Shown here piece after piece: positions 23,406 to 36,286 of a stretch of 64,000 nt of DNA. The notes under the pieces were generated by a model. The model was not told where the DNA came from. It worked only from the letters and a program-made list of their open reading frames with translations, and did no database searches. Source of the stretch: Stachybotrys elegans (Eukaryota; Ascomycota; Sordariomycetes; Hypocreales; Stachybotryaceae). The stretch lies in contig JAGPNK010000005.1 in the NCBI GenBank assembly GCA_020746835.1, positions 868,001 through 932,000 of the forward strand, written 5' to 3'. The position numbers and the translations under genes were made by a program. Numbering within the stretch: position 1 is the first letter of the stretch; the number at the start of each line of letters is the position of its first letter.

Positions 23406-24433
23406 TCACCAAAACGTGATAGGCCTGAACTCCTTTGGAGCAATGATGCCAAGGTGGTCGCCCTTTCGCCTTCCTTGGACTTTCCACTCTCCTCCCATCG
23501 GCAGTAGACATTGGGCCATCGTGTGGCAAGCTGCCGCGGTCGCGCGGTCTTCCACGTTCCATTCTAGCATGCCCTTCACGAGCACCAGCAAGTCATGCTG
23601 CGGATTAAGAGCCAGCAAGTTCTGCAGATGCTCGAAGCACATTTTCGGATATTCATTCATCTCGCCGTACGGCATCTTGGGCTGCTGAACCATCATGCCG
23701 AGCACCGAAACACCCAATGCCCATATATCGTCTGGCGGGCCTTGATGCCGGTTGCGCTTCACAATCTCAGGGGACCGATACTGCTGCGTACACTGGGCCT
23801 CTGACTTTCTGGGCGCCTTGGTGGCTTGCATATCCGCACAGTCGGCGAGTACAACGTCGATGGGCTCAAGCCTTCTGACTAGAATGTTGAGAGGCTTGAA
23901 GTCAGAGTGGAATTGCTTTTCCTGATCATGCAGGTATTGCAATGCATCAGCCATCTGCACCGTCACTCGAACGATGTTGCCGTGGCTCATTCCCGGGTGT
24001 GTGTGATGGATCATGTCTTGTAGCGTGCCGTGGGGACAAAACTCCGTTATGAGAAGACTGCCTGACGGATTGTCCTTGAGCTCAAGGAAGTCGATGTATT
24101 GAAGCAGGTTTTTCTGGTAGATTTAGTATCAGGTTCCAAGGAGCGTCCTTTGCAGCCATGACTTACGTGTTGATATCGGCGCAAAACCTTCGCCTCGTGG
24201 CGTATTTGGCTCAGGACTCGAACCGACTTTCCTGCAAAAATACGGCCATCCGACTTCCTGCGAACCTTGTATACGGAGCTCCAGCCGCCGACTCCCAGTA
24301 GGTCTCCCTTTTCATAAGGACCTCCGGGCGACTGCTGTGCGCATATCCTATCTTTCTCTGTCCACGTCTCGTATTCATCTTCGTGACGTGCTGGGCCCCG
24401 CTGCTCTGTTGGAGACTGGTTTATGATAGGCAT
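23406..24433 (-). CDS. Divergent protein kinase-like protein
   Basis: Protein-kinase fold, 324 aa from exons 24167-24433 and 23406-24113. The glycine loop LGVGGWSSVYKV (about 47-58) and the VAIK-type lysine in FAGKSV (about 69) are present. The catalytic loop reads HSDFKPLN (158-165), so the Arg of HRD is Ser. The metal-binding DFG is replaced by DCA (180-182, LADCAD). The APE region is preserved as QQYRSPE and the F-helix as DDIWALGVSVLG. Asp160, Lys162, Asn165 and Asp180 remain, so residual activity is possible but activation-loop (RD-type) regulation is unlikely. There is no second domain. The start at 24433 is the first ATG after in-frame upstream sequence with no ATG context support. Family assignment within the kinome is uncertain. 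Confidence 0.85.
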
Positions 24434-25738
24434 CTTGTAAACACGCTTTATTACAGCCACTTTTTGGTCTCGTTTATTGGTGCCGCAGGAGAATATTTGG
24501 TCGATTTGGTCGATTTGGGATGACGAAATTGCCGGTGCGCGTTGTTGGCGTTTGAGGAAAGTTGTGGTCATCAGGTGAAAGGAGAAATAGCCCGAGGTAA
24601 TGAGAGAGTGCGAGCACCGCTGCATGTTGTTTCCACAAGCAGGCCTGCCTGTAGCTTCGTCTTGTGGTTGCCTAAGAGATACTTTGCTAGGTGCTGCAGA
24701 TATGGAGGTAGCACAGCATAAGGCCACAAGGTACCCGTGATTCACACAGGCAAGTTGCCTTGCAGATTTTTTACAGTTATTGTGAAGCGCAGTAAAGAGA
24801 AGTGAATATAGAAGCTGGCATGCCATTTGGTTTCTTGGGCTATCAGGCACCTGTTCCCTCGTCGCCTTTGATTGTGATAGCTAACCATCTTACCCGTTAT
24901 CTAGGTAGACCTTTGTTGGCCAGAGCTCAAGCAGACAGCCAAAGCTCGAACCTTTGTTGGTGCTGCTGCTGCTTCCAGCTTTGTCGGTCTAAGTGAAAAC
25001 ACGCCCCTTCTTCGGAACGCTGTTAGGATGTATCGTGCAGACTCGTGCCCGGCGACAGCAGACGTTGCCGTTTTTGTCTGTTCCGTTCCCAGTACAATGA
25101 CGATTACTCCTGACACGCGCTTCCACTTAAAGAATTCGGTACAGGCTGCATAGCAAGCTCGGTCCTGTAAACATGCCCAGCTAGAAGATGAGGTTTCCGA
25201 GAGTCGAGCGGCCTCGCAGCCACCTGGTGCGGCTCAGCCTCACCAACTATGAGTTGCGAACGTCAGCAAACAAGCGATTCTCGAGGTGTACAGGGCATTT
25301 CCTGCCGTCCAGTCGGCGAGCGGCACAGGGCGTAACTCGAAGGGATCGTGCCGTCATCTTGTTACAGCGCCAACCCATGCTTTTCGCACACTAGGGACAA
25401 GAATGCAAGTGTGAATACACGCTGAATTCTATTCCTTGAGCCTGATAATTGTAATGTTACAGGATGTACAACCCAATTGCGAAGCAAGTATCGCTATAAC
25501 CTTGCGGTATGCCCATTCCCGGGTCATGTCCATAATGACAATTCGTTGGTGTCTCATCATCGTCCATCCACTTCAACGCCATAGCAAAAGACATACCACT
25601 GCCCCGTTTCCCGTCGATTTCGCCTGTGCGCCAAAAAGAACAAAAGTGAAAAAAAAAGAGAAGAACTCGTGAGCCCAAGACTGCCTGCCCGATCACAAAG
25701 TCCTGGGATTGGTAACCGTTTCACGCATAACCCAGCGC
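24434..25738. other. Kinase promoter / demethylase 3' flank
   Basis: 1.3 kb without a supported gene. Open frames here are short and lack domain or splice support. The stretch includes a TAGGTAGA word near 24901 and AT-rich DNA beyond 25400. Confidence 0.5.
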
Positions 25739-28700
25739 TCAGTCCGATACATGTTGAGATGCTCTTCGAAGGTTCTGCATCATTCTCTCGACAAATTGCA
25801 TGGATTCGCGGCCGGGAACGTCAGCAAATTCTTGTGGGCGGTCGCCATCGGGAGCCGAACCAGGTTCTGGCGCGGCTTCACTTGTCCTCGCATAGAGCCC
25901 TCCCTGCATGTGGGCGCCTGAAGGAGCGGGTTTTCCTTCAATGTGCATGCCTTGTTGGAAACTTGGCCCTCCAGGTCTGGTTGTGACTGCTTGGGGCTCA
26001 GAGCTCTGAATGCCAGCAGTGGGCGAGTTGCCCGCATGGCTTGGGCTGTTGTTGTGCGTTGTGACTACCCCAGCACCGACAGCTTGATTCGGTACCAAAG
26101 CTGGGATCTTGGGTAAAGGCACCGGCGTCATAGATATCCTTGGCTGTGAAGACTTCACATTAGTAGGCGTTCCTGTCGAGGATGTTGACTGCCCCTCTGG
26201 CCCGGATTGAGCCCCGGAATCCTCGGTTGGCGTGGCTTTGTTGGAAAGGGGGCTGGGCGTGGCAGGTGACGAGGTCATCGCCGCAAGGAAATTGGCCGGC
26301 AGCGGCACTGGTGACTGCTTAGGCGGCGCCTGTGTTGCTGATTTAGTCGAGTTGAGTGATGGATTAACAGCCGCTGGCACTCCCACCTTATAAGCCTTTA
26401 CAGCAGGCTTGGCCATCACGGTAGATGGTACTGACACTGGCTGCTGTGTGGGTGATTGAGTGCCTTGCGAGGTGGCTCGAGGTACACTTTGTTTTCTGCC
26501 AGCTGAGTTGACTTGGAATGTGTGGTTGTACGTTGGCTGATGCGTGACTGTTGTCGCCTTTGAGTTGACATTCTGTGCTGGACCGATGGAGTTGGTGCTG
26601 GTCCTATTATATATCGATGAATACGATGAGCCTGGAGCCGGGAAGCCAGGGCCCGGGTGGGATGGGGTGGGATGTGAGCCCGCGCTCACTCTTCGGAGTA
26701 ACTCGTTCTGGTTGTTCATATAATGTGCTTTGACATCGCCCTGATAACCATTCGTGAATCCTCCCCAAGTCGCGTATGGAGTTCTGTATTTACTAGACTC
26801 CCTGTCACCCCTGTCAGCGCAATGAGAGAAATGTGAGATCTGGGATACATACCTGTTGTGGTGCACTTGGAAAAATGCATACTGCTGGTAGACGGATGTA
26901 TAAACTTGCCAGGTCGGCTTCTTTTGCTGGTAAGTCTGCTGAGCAGGCGCGGCTGATGGCGAGTTGGTTGGGGCTGGTTTCCCGTGATGATGCTGAAATG
27001 TCGTTGTCATCGAAACTTGGCTGTTGGCCACCGACTGCTGGTGGTGTGCCAGCTGCAGATGCTGTCTAGGCGGCGTTCCATAAGCCACTTGGAATTGTCC
27101 TTGGCCTACGTTATGGCCTCGAGGAGGATTTGGGCTGGCGGTCTGGTACACTGGCTGCGCAGTTCCTTGGCCTTGAGTCAACTGCCACTGGTGTGCGGTT
27201 GGCGCATGTGTAGCGGGACCGCTGGCTGAAGTAGAGGCTCCCACATTATGCGGCACCTTTGGTTTATAGACATAGGGCTTTTCGGGGCGACTAGTCATTG
27301 GAGCAGCGGTTGGAACAGTTGACCCGGGATGGAATTGCGAATACGTTGCTGGGCTTGAATGAGCGTGTTGCGGTACCCTAGGAGCAGCAACCGGCTTGGG
27401 TGGCTTGGGGATCGTATCAAGGTAGTTACCCTTGGGATTGTAGCGTGGTTTCGCGGGATCTTCAGTATACTGCGCTTTGGCATCCGTAGACGACGTTGGG
27501 AGGTAGTACCAGATCTGGTCTGACTTGCCCAAGTTGACCCTAGCCTGCGATGTGTTTTCGACAGTGTGGAAGTTAAACTCAGCCCAAGTGTACCCAGGAA
27601 CAAACTCGTCGTCTTTCCTAGGCTTGTCGTCCTTTTGTCGCTTTGCATTCAGCATGTCCTTAGCCTTCTGCGATGCAGGCATCGGTATGGCATTTGCAGA
27701 AGCCTTGGGAAGATGGTAGTCTGAAGGATCAGGTAACAACAGCCATTTCCACTCGACCTCGATGCGGTCACTATAGCTTGTTAGTTTGCGATTAACCAAA
27801 AAATTTCAAGGATAGTCACATACCCGTTTGGCAACACGTCAAGCAACATGGTTTGCTCGTCTGGTCGATTTTCGATGACGATACCCGCAAATATGTCACT
27901 CCGGTAGTACTGCATCTGGCAGACATCTCCTTTCTTGAGGGCCTTGGCAGCGGTCAAGATACGTTGATCTTCCTCCAGCACATTGCCATCGAGCTTCTTA
28001 TCACGTCGTGTGCGGTGGAATCGGCAGCTAAACTCAAATGCCTGTTCCTTGTATTCCGTCCCGTCCTCACCAAAAACAGGTACGTCTTGCTCCTCAATAA
28101 ATACGCCAGCGGCGGCAGCACATGTGGCGTGGTACGCTCTGGCGCATTTTTTCTGAGAGCATTGGAAGCAGGCGCCACGCTTTGATCGGCAGAAGAGGCA
28201 TTTGAGATCCAGACGATCCTTGTGGACTCGCGTGACGTTGGACACGATTTCTTTGCCATCGACCATGTCGATGTATGTCTCGGGGAGGTAAAGTGCGCAT
28301 ATACGGTGCGCCTTACGACCATCGTCGGTGGGCAAGACCTCCATGCCGGCAATGTCATTGGGGCACAAGCAGCAAGGTGGCTCAGCTTTGGTCTTGAGCC
28401 GGAGCTTGATCTTCTTGACCTTGATCTTGGCCCCACGGTCTGCAGCACCTCGCTTCCTCTTGCGCCCGGCTTCCTTAGGCTTGGTGCCATGACTTGCCGG
28501 TGGCGACGGGAGACCGGAGGCATCGTCTTCAGCATCTTCTTCATCCTCCTCTTCCTCCTCGTCGGTCTCTTCGTATTCCGTTTCTTCACCACGCAGCTTC
28601 CGCTCGATCTCTTGTACGCTGACCCAGACACTATCTTGTGCCTGAGCACACTCGCACTTCTTGGCAATTTTCCCCATCTCCAGCCACGAGTCCAGCGCGA

Positions 28701-30324
28701 AGTTTACGGCTTCAGCACAATTGTATCCCAGGTTGTATCCGGAGTGGTAGCCGTAGGGATAAGTGACAACAAATTCTCCGGGGTATGACACGCATTTGTT
28801 GACCTTGATGCCGTAGTGCTGCAAGAGGTGCTGGGGGGAGATGAGGAAAGCTTTGTGACGGAGAAATTGGTCGCACGCCTTTGCATCGGTTGGCCAAATG
28901 CTCTTCATGGCGGCTTCGAAGCGCCGTGCGTCAGCTTGAGAGATGCTATACCACTGCTTGGGGGCTCCGAAATGCAGGTAGTTTATGCTGTAGAGATCGA
29001 CGTCTTCCAGGTGCCAGGCAAATGTAGCCTTCCACATGCCCAGATACAGATATGCGGTATTGACTCCCGGCACCTTGGTACCTAGGACATCTAGCAGATT
29101 CGGGAGCTTATTGAGGTTCCAAATCTCCGTCTGGTCGTCGAACAAGGTCCCCATGAGATCAGCACCGTAGAGAGGTTGCGCATATGTCAGCGTCTTCCAG
29201 TACGATCTCTCGAGCTCCTCGCAGCGCTCAGGTGTATACTCGGAAATGTCCATTCGGTAGTCAAAATCCTTGAATGCGGCCTCGTCAATGGCGGCCGAGC
29301 CCTCTCTTCGGGAGTACTTCCTACGGGCCGAGGTAGACTGGATCTTAGCTTTGGCAGGCCTGATACCTCCCATACGACGTATGACTGGTGGCTGATCATC
29401 CAAGTCATCCTGCTCAGGCTCATCCTCAACCGATGCAAGAAGATCCTGTGTTTCTGGATTTGGTGAAATCGGCGTTATCGGACGCTGCTCATCCTCTTCT
29501 GCTGCGTGCTTGTCCTTGCTCTTAGTCTTGCCCTTGTTCTTAGGAGGGCGCCCACGCTTCCTAGGGGCCGCAGACTCGGACGGTTTAGACTCGGAAGGCT
29601 TAGCAGCGGCGGCGCGGCTCCGAGTGAGCCTAGGTTTATCAGCGTTGGCACGTCGTTCACCGCGTCTAGCGGGCGGCTGGTGTTCGCTTTGTTCGCACAG
29701 CTGACGCCACTGTGGTATGTTGTATGAGCGGCCGTGAAGGATGTTGACCTGACGATACGTTCCGTTGGAGCCCATGATATCTTGCTTGATGGGCTCGCGG
29801 ACGCGGACCTGCTTGACAAGATCATCCAGAGGCGGCTGAGCGTCCTTCCACTCCTTTGGCGGGATGATCTTGATGATGCCTGATTTCATGCCGTAACTGT
29901 CGACTTTTCGCATCTGAGTCGTTGGTTAGCATGGGTGGCCAGAGTTATATCCAAATCAACATACAAAGAGGTTGAAGTCCTTGAATTGATCCATGGTGGG
30001 CTTGAAGACGGGAACCCCGTTGGTCCAGTGATCTGGGAGGACCTCCCCAATATCAACCTCTTCGTCATTGCTACGATGTGACTCTGGAGGCGTATCGGGG
30101 AGCGATGGTGGGTGGTCGAGGATGGGTTCTTCGTCGAGATCGCTCAGCTCCGAGTCGCTGGCATCTGATTTGTGGGTGTGGTTGCTGTTGCTGTCTGGAG
30201 GCGAGTGCGGGAAGTTTTGCGCAGGCAGTTTGGCACATTCAATCTGGTCCTGAGTTGAACTCTTGGCATCGATAGAGGCCTCGCCATGAGTAGGCGAGGC
30301 CACACCGTTGGATGCGGTCGACAT
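25739..30324 (-). CDS. KDM4-family JmjC histone demethylase (KdmA-like)
   Basis: Fe(II)/2-oxoglutarate demethylase for methylated H3K9/H3K36. Exons 29965-30324, 27824-29913, 26853-27770 and 25739-26801 give about 1476 aa. Order: acidic N-terminus; JmjN (about 108-142, PVFKPTMDQFKDFNLF onward); an AT-hook-like RKRGRPPK (about 238-245); JmjC (about 370-535) with Fe ligands His421 and Glu423 (WHLEDVD) and His510 (YHSGYNLGYN); an acidic and a basic stretch; an extended PHD finger from about 634 (CCLCPNDIAG, CLFCRSKRGACFQC, CARAYHATC); a Tudor-like block (KKGDVCQMQYYRSDIFAGIVIE, DRIEVEWKWLL); and a ~650-residue P/Q/S/T tail. All Fe ligands are intact, so activity is expected. The third intron (26802-26852) is in frame and could be shorter (26811-26852). 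Domain order matches JMJD2/KdmA. Confidence 0.93.
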
Positions 30325-32542
30325 GGCGGGCAGGAATCAGAGGGTTCCCTGCGACCAGTCCATCGAGGGGACCGGGGGAGTGACGTCCGGTCGGGCAGAG
30401 CACAGGAGACGGATGGCTCAAATCGCAGTCGTCGATTGGGTCTTGGGTTATGGATGTCGGGTAATGCACGTTCGAGGCAAAGCAGACGAAGGCTCGGGGT
30501 TGCACGAAACGTGGTTCTGTATGGTAGATTGGAAGTCTGTCTGGAGGAAGCAAGATGGAAACATGCGCTGGACTGGGCCGCCTGGGGCTGGTTTGGTAAG
30601 GTGAGAGCCCGTGGTGAATGCCAATAGAGTTGCAATTCCTTGCCCCCCTGTAGCAAGAGGTTTAGCGCACACGGGTGGTACACAGAAAAGGTGGGCGGAA
30701 CCACAGAAAATCTTTGTATCGATACCTCGACTGGCACAGAAGAGGATCAAGCCGCGAGAGCGAGCCGCCCTATGAGGAAGTGGGCACGGAGCAATCACTG
30801 CTCAACCCGAGGCTACACCTGCGCTTGTTGCGATTGTGCCTGCACTGTACCTGCCTGCACCTGGGAAGGGTGGGCAGAGGTACCCAGTACCAGCAGGGCA
30901 TACCCAGTCCGAGGGAAGAATGGTCAGCAGTCACCCGCTAGATCCTGCAAGGAAAGTGTCATGGTGGCGCCATGACTCCCTGCAAACCGTGCCACCCAGG
31001 ATGGGGCTGATATGCGCAACTTGGGGTAGGATCTGCTCTTTCTGCGCCCAACTCATTGTGCATATCCGTCGAGAGGCCTGCATATTACAGACCTCCTGTG
31101 CTATAATAGATGACCACGGTAGGCCGCGACAGATAAGCTACCTAGTACTTCGGTACGGGCGCTGGTTGAAATGAAGCCAATGCTGGAAAATTTTCTATGT
31201 GCATGTGGTGCGGAAATCCAGTCCAGTTTCAGCATGGTCATGGGTGTTCCTTCCAACAAAGGCTTGTCTCGATTAGCTGGCGATAAGTTAAGGGCGACTT
31301 AGGAAAGTGCGGAATCGGACTACTAAGGCATAGGTAGGTACTACTTAGTGGCTGTGGATACGTGGCTGCCCACCTGCTGACCCCCAACTCCATCAGTCGA
31401 ATCGGTGCACTCAATCGGATGCATCATGGTTTTCAAGAGGGACCTGGGTAACTGAGTGCTTCATCCTCGAGACATGGTTTTCATACTCTGTGTGTCCATA
31501 CCTGGTGCAGGCTACTCTTTGAAAAGGGGTCGCGCCAGGTATGAGACATCATTCAAGCGCTTTGTGAGGCTTCCCCTTTGATGACCATGCGAGAAATCTG
31601 CACAGTGTGACATTGGCATTTGCTTTATGTAGATCCAAGTCGGGACGATCTGACAATCCTCAGCCTGTAGACCAACTTGAGACAATCCCCGAATCGCCGT
31701 CCCTGTAGATCCGTAGATTGATAAGATGTGCCTGCAGGTGTGGTTGTGTGATGCCACTCGCACCCACAAATAGCTGCGTCTTCTGAGCCCATTGGCTTTT
31801 CATGGCTGCGGCACCAGCAGGGCGAAATTCCCAGCTCTAAAGACGGCTGCCTGGCAGCCAAGTACCTAGGTATTCCCTTGGAAATGGCGTCCGAGCTAAT
31901 TTTCCCTCATTTATCGACAGGTTGGCTTGAGTTGATTTGACGCCCAAGACTGTGATGAAGGGCTGCCCTCAATTATAACGAGAAGGCAACCACGGGCTCT
32001 TCGTCACGGTGGACGGCGATGCAGCTGTGTCGTTCAGGGCCGTATGCACAGGAAATGATCGGCCAGATGACTGCATTGCCCGGGTCGAATCTCACCGCAG
32101 AGATGTTGCGAGTCAGCGTACCTTGGAGACACTGGACATCCTTTACCCCATGGCTATCATGCAGGCTCCCCAACCCTTCTGTAAGCCAATCTACAAACAC
32201 CTACTCTGAGACGCTTGCGCTACAGCTTTATCGATAAACATTGCAAGGTAACAAAATAACCTCTTCTTCTTCGTCCAGCAACCGATATTCGCAATGCTAA
32301 GTGACCAATAACGTGTCGTCTAGTTAGGGGCATGATAAATGCCGAATGCAAGGCGCTTCTAGCGTCGCACTGCCCCTTTCATGTGGAGAACAAGCGTCAG
32401 CAACGAAAAGATCTGAACCTCAACATCTTGACGTCTCGTCATTTATGTTTTCCTATCCATCATGCTCCAAGGTTGAGTGTCTCGCAGAGATGCGTTTCCT
32501 TGATGCATATTCTTCTCTGATTTTCTCTCTTCACTGTTCAGG
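30325..32542. other. 2.2-kb divergent intergenic region
   Basis: Separates the demethylase start (minus) from the TRP-like gene (plus), so it should hold two promoters. Open frames of 60-120 codons are present, but none has domain content or consistent splicing. A TAGGTAGGTACT motif lies at 31331-31342 and a partner-like TACCTAGGTA at about 31862-31871. Confidence 0.5.
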
Positions 32543-34859
32543 ATGGACACCCTTCGGGTCCTACTGGCATGGCTTCTGATGAGCCTTCTTGACCCCTGTC
32601 TAGGGGCATATGTCCAGATCAAGGACTGTTTCGACGATTTCCAGGCCAACTCGCAGAGCCCGATACCAAGGCGCATCGTCTACGACTCGCTGCGTGTTTA
32701 CTTTGAGCCCCCCGCAGGAGACCATGGAGCCGTCGCGCGTCTTGTGTCGCTCGTTAGCCATCCTGAAGGGCTATCGTGCGCCGAATTTGATGGCCCTCAC
32801 ATCTCATCCAACTTGGACGCTAGGTCTCTGGCTACGAGGACCTACCCAGGCCAATTGACCAATTTCTCTTGCAATCTCACTGGTCGCCTGGCAAAGCTTT
32901 GGTGGATAGAGACAGTCCATGATATCGATCAGCTCAGTCCTCTGGACACATTCGCCATGACGCTCAGCCTGCGGGATGCACAAAACACGCCTTTGACCTG
33001 CGTCAAGTTCCCTCTGACGCCTAGCCTGAGCATGGCCGAGCATGGCTGGGCACTCTATTTTCCGATTGCCGTTTTCTGCCTGGTTATTGTCGTGGCTATG
33101 TGGCAAGAGATATCCAATCTTGGCTCTGGCCACAGACCAGACGACACTTCGATTGGCGAGCTATCAAGGAGCCACATCACCAGGATCGCAGACTGCTTGA
33201 GTTTTATCCAATTCGTTTTCTTCTCTAGTGCTCTTGGACTCAGTTATCCAGGGTTCCTTCAACCAGTAACCAGTGTATCCAGCTGGTCGACTCTAGTCTT
33301 CCCAACTGGACCTGTTAAGAAATCACACTTCTTCGGTGTCAGAGATGGGATTTATGCAGTGAACGGGACATTTGGAGGCACCGACGGCCTTACCCTCATG
33401 TCGCAAGTCATGGGTGCTCCGATTACACAGGATATTTGGATCAACATCGTTTCCCTGGCAGCGATTCTGCTGGTTGTCCTGTCGATATTGGTCTTTTTGG
33501 GACAAACTCTAACCTGGTCAAGAGACTGGTTTCGGGCCTCAAACTCAATCACGACATCACATGGTTCCGGCGGCGGCATCAAGGACGTTCTCTGGGTGGT
33601 CTTGAGACTCCTTCTCAGCTACATGCTGCTCCCAATCGTTGTATGGTCATCCTACCAACTGAGTGTTACCTGGATTCGGCCAGTGTACTACTCTGTTGTC
33701 GTGGGACTTGTGGTTGTCACCTTGATATTGGCAATGTGGTGGGGTATGGTGCACTCCGACCCAATGAGCCTGGGATACTTGGTCATCGACGGGGGCAAAG
33801 ACCCCCGCGAGCTTCAAACAGGGCTCAGCACTGCCGACGTTTATACGGTTGGGCTGTTCTCCCTGCAAACGCTGCGTGGAGTGGCGTTTGGAGCATTGCA
33901 GATAGAAGGTGTGGCTCAGCTTTCGTTGCTCGCTGGCTGCGAAGTCACCCAGTTTCTCCTGGCCAAAATCTGCCTGGGCACCTGGAAACTGGGCTCGACG
34001 TCGAGCATACTCTCGCTTCTGAGACTCTTCATACTCTTCATACTATCCATGCTGCTTGTGGCCCCTCGGGATCATCAGATGAAGATGGTCATCGGATACG
34101 GCGTCCTCGCTATACATTCGATCGTCCTCGTGGGCATGTTCTTCATACCTGCCCTCCACCGGGCCTACAAGATCATTCAAAAGCGTGTTGGGTCCGAGGA
34201 ACCGAACGATGAAGTGGAGGATGGATTCCCAGAGGTATTATTTCTCCTCTGGATGAGCAGACAGGGACGAATATATGCTAACATCCATGCAGGCTTACAG
34301 ATTACGCCAGTTGAGGCACACTTCAGACGTGCCCAACTCCGAGGCGGAGCCTCATGAAAATACCCAGCCTACCCACAGAAACAACATTGCGCTGAATGAA
34401 CGCTGGAGACCACAGCTGGCAGCTGCGCCAAGACTGTCGAGAATGTCGAGAGTCTCCGATTCTTCATCAGGTTCAACGCAAGGCAGCAGCTATTTTAGGC
34501 CCCCGAGAGTGCGAGTCCAACTTGCCGACGATGGAGTCAAAGAATCGGTAGCTGTGTCGTCACCCGCCCGCGGGGACAGCGCTTCGTTTGAAGATGGGGA
34601 GAGACTCTCGACGAGTCTACCTACGGCTTTGGTTGCGGAAGAACCAGTGGACGGGGAAGCCTGGAGAGCGTGTGTTCCCTCACCTGTGGGAAGCGCAACA
34701 GACTACACCTTTAGAGAGGCCGATCTGTTTTATCATGCTCCCCGGACGCTTGAGTTTGGAAGCGCACAGGAGCCGCAAGAGGGAGGGCGAAGCTCGATCA
34801 TCAGCTCGTGGATGGCCAGGTTCCGGAGAGCAAAAGGAGATCGAGCAACACCGGAATGA
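32543..34859 (+). CDS. TRP-like channel/FLC-family membrane protein
   Basis: Polytopic membrane protein of the fungal ML-like/TRP group (FLC, Pkd2, SPRAY). Exons 32543-34234 and 34293-34859 give 752 aa. A signal peptide (MDTLRVLLAWLLMSLLDPCLGA) is followed by a lumenal ML-like domain of about 155 residues with paired cysteines (KDCFDDF, GLSCAEF, NFSCNLTG, LTCVKF) and N-glycosylation sequons. About nine hydrophobic segments follow, starting at ALYFPIAVFCLVIVVAMW and ending near VIGYGVLAIHSIVLVGMFF. The cytosolic tail of about 190 residues is Ser/Arg-rich and polar. In this family, members act in calcium homeostasis, FAD/ER transport or cell-wall integrity. Which one applies here cannot be told. 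The tail ending DRATPE is encoded mainly by exon 2. Confidence 0.8.
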
Positions 34860-36286
34860 CGATAACGAGTCAATGGATATGTCTATTAAACTGAGTAGCA
34901 TTTGTATTTTTTGAAGAGGGCTGCATGAAATGTCGGCGAACACGGACACGAGTCAATCTTCAGCACCCAGTGGCAACGGAGCCAGCCTTATCCAGCGGTC
35001 TTCCTAGCAGCCAGCCATCGAGCCAATCGTTGTTTAGTCGGACCAGTTGACTACTAGCGCAAGCTACGGCCGATGGATCCGCATCGCACGGAACGGGATG
35101 CTGTGCTGAGGTGGGTGGCTGGAATCTCGGGAACGACAGACAAGCCCCACGCGACATGTCTGAAATGCTGCGCAGAAATTACCCCTCCAAATGTGGGATG
35201 TTATCGGCGCAAGGCAGAAAATGGATGATGCTGATATACAGCTTCGTTGGACTGTTTTGGAATGCTTTTTTAAACAGGTGGAATTCTTCATCACATGAAT
35301 TCAGGATGTGACGTTCATGAAGTCGGCAAGCCCAAGGCAGGGAGGGAGGCTATCAGCCTACCCACTTGCGAGGCATGTTCCTTTTGCTCTTTCCTGATGG
35401 TCACAAATTTATGTACCACCCGACCGCTTAGGTCGAGCACCACTTGTCCTCCTTTCAAAGCAGCGTGGTGAGGGCTTCGCAAAATTCACAAAACATCGCT
35501 CGGTCCTCTTCTCCTTCTTCTCCGTCTTCTTCTTCTCGATATCTACCCGGGCGCCTCGCTCGCCGCACGTGGAAAGCTGATGTGGGTTCCCGCCGTGACC
35601 CTGGAACTGAGATATTTTACCCATGACAGGCCAGATGAAAGCTCCGATGTGATCTAGTCGATTCAATACCACGCCACAGGCCACCAACGTCCAGGATCAC
35701 CGGAAATGGTCTGCCACACTATCTATCACCTCTCACCTGGGCCCCGCATCATTCGATCCCTCCACCACCCAATACCCTACGACGCTGCCCGTCAGCCGTC
35801 CCAAGATGAGTCTGGAAGGGAAGAGGAGGAGGGTGAGGGGCTGGTTAGCCTACATGCGGCCCAGCCCAAGACCAGCCAAGCCCGGCCATTGCCTTCTGAG
35901 AGGCTGGTTGCTAGCTGAGAGCCAAGAAGTCAAAAGAAGCATGAGCAAAGGCTAGTAACCGTCCATCCCGTCCCAGAGCATGGCGTTGCGGGACTGCTCC
36001 CCCCAGCAGCTAGCGAGTGAATGAATGAAGCTCGTCTCTGTTCGGTGAGCTTTTTGCATGCCACCCACCATCCCAGGCCTGCCGCTGCTTCCACTTATTC
36101 TACTTCTTCATTGCCATCCTCTTCTTCTGCTTCCTCCCATATTCCCTCCCCTTGCCCGTATCTCTCTCGATGCTCCCATCTTAGTCGCCTCACTGTTGCT
36201 TACTTCCAATCTACTATTGGTGGTAGCTGGAGCTCGCCCATACACTACCCTCTCCATCCGAGTCGCACTACTCCTTCTCGCCCATC
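34860..36286. other. Intergenic region between TRP-like and phosphatase-like genes
   Basis: 1.4 kb without supported genes. CT-rich DNA (about 35505-35545 and 36090-36180) immediately upstream of 36287 looks like the pyrimidine-rich leader of the next gene. Confidence 0.5.

Noticed and set aside
32080..32095. tRNA T-arm-like GGTCGAATCT (also GTTTCGAATC near 1680)
   Set aside because: No pairing 5-bp stems or cloverleaf around either word.
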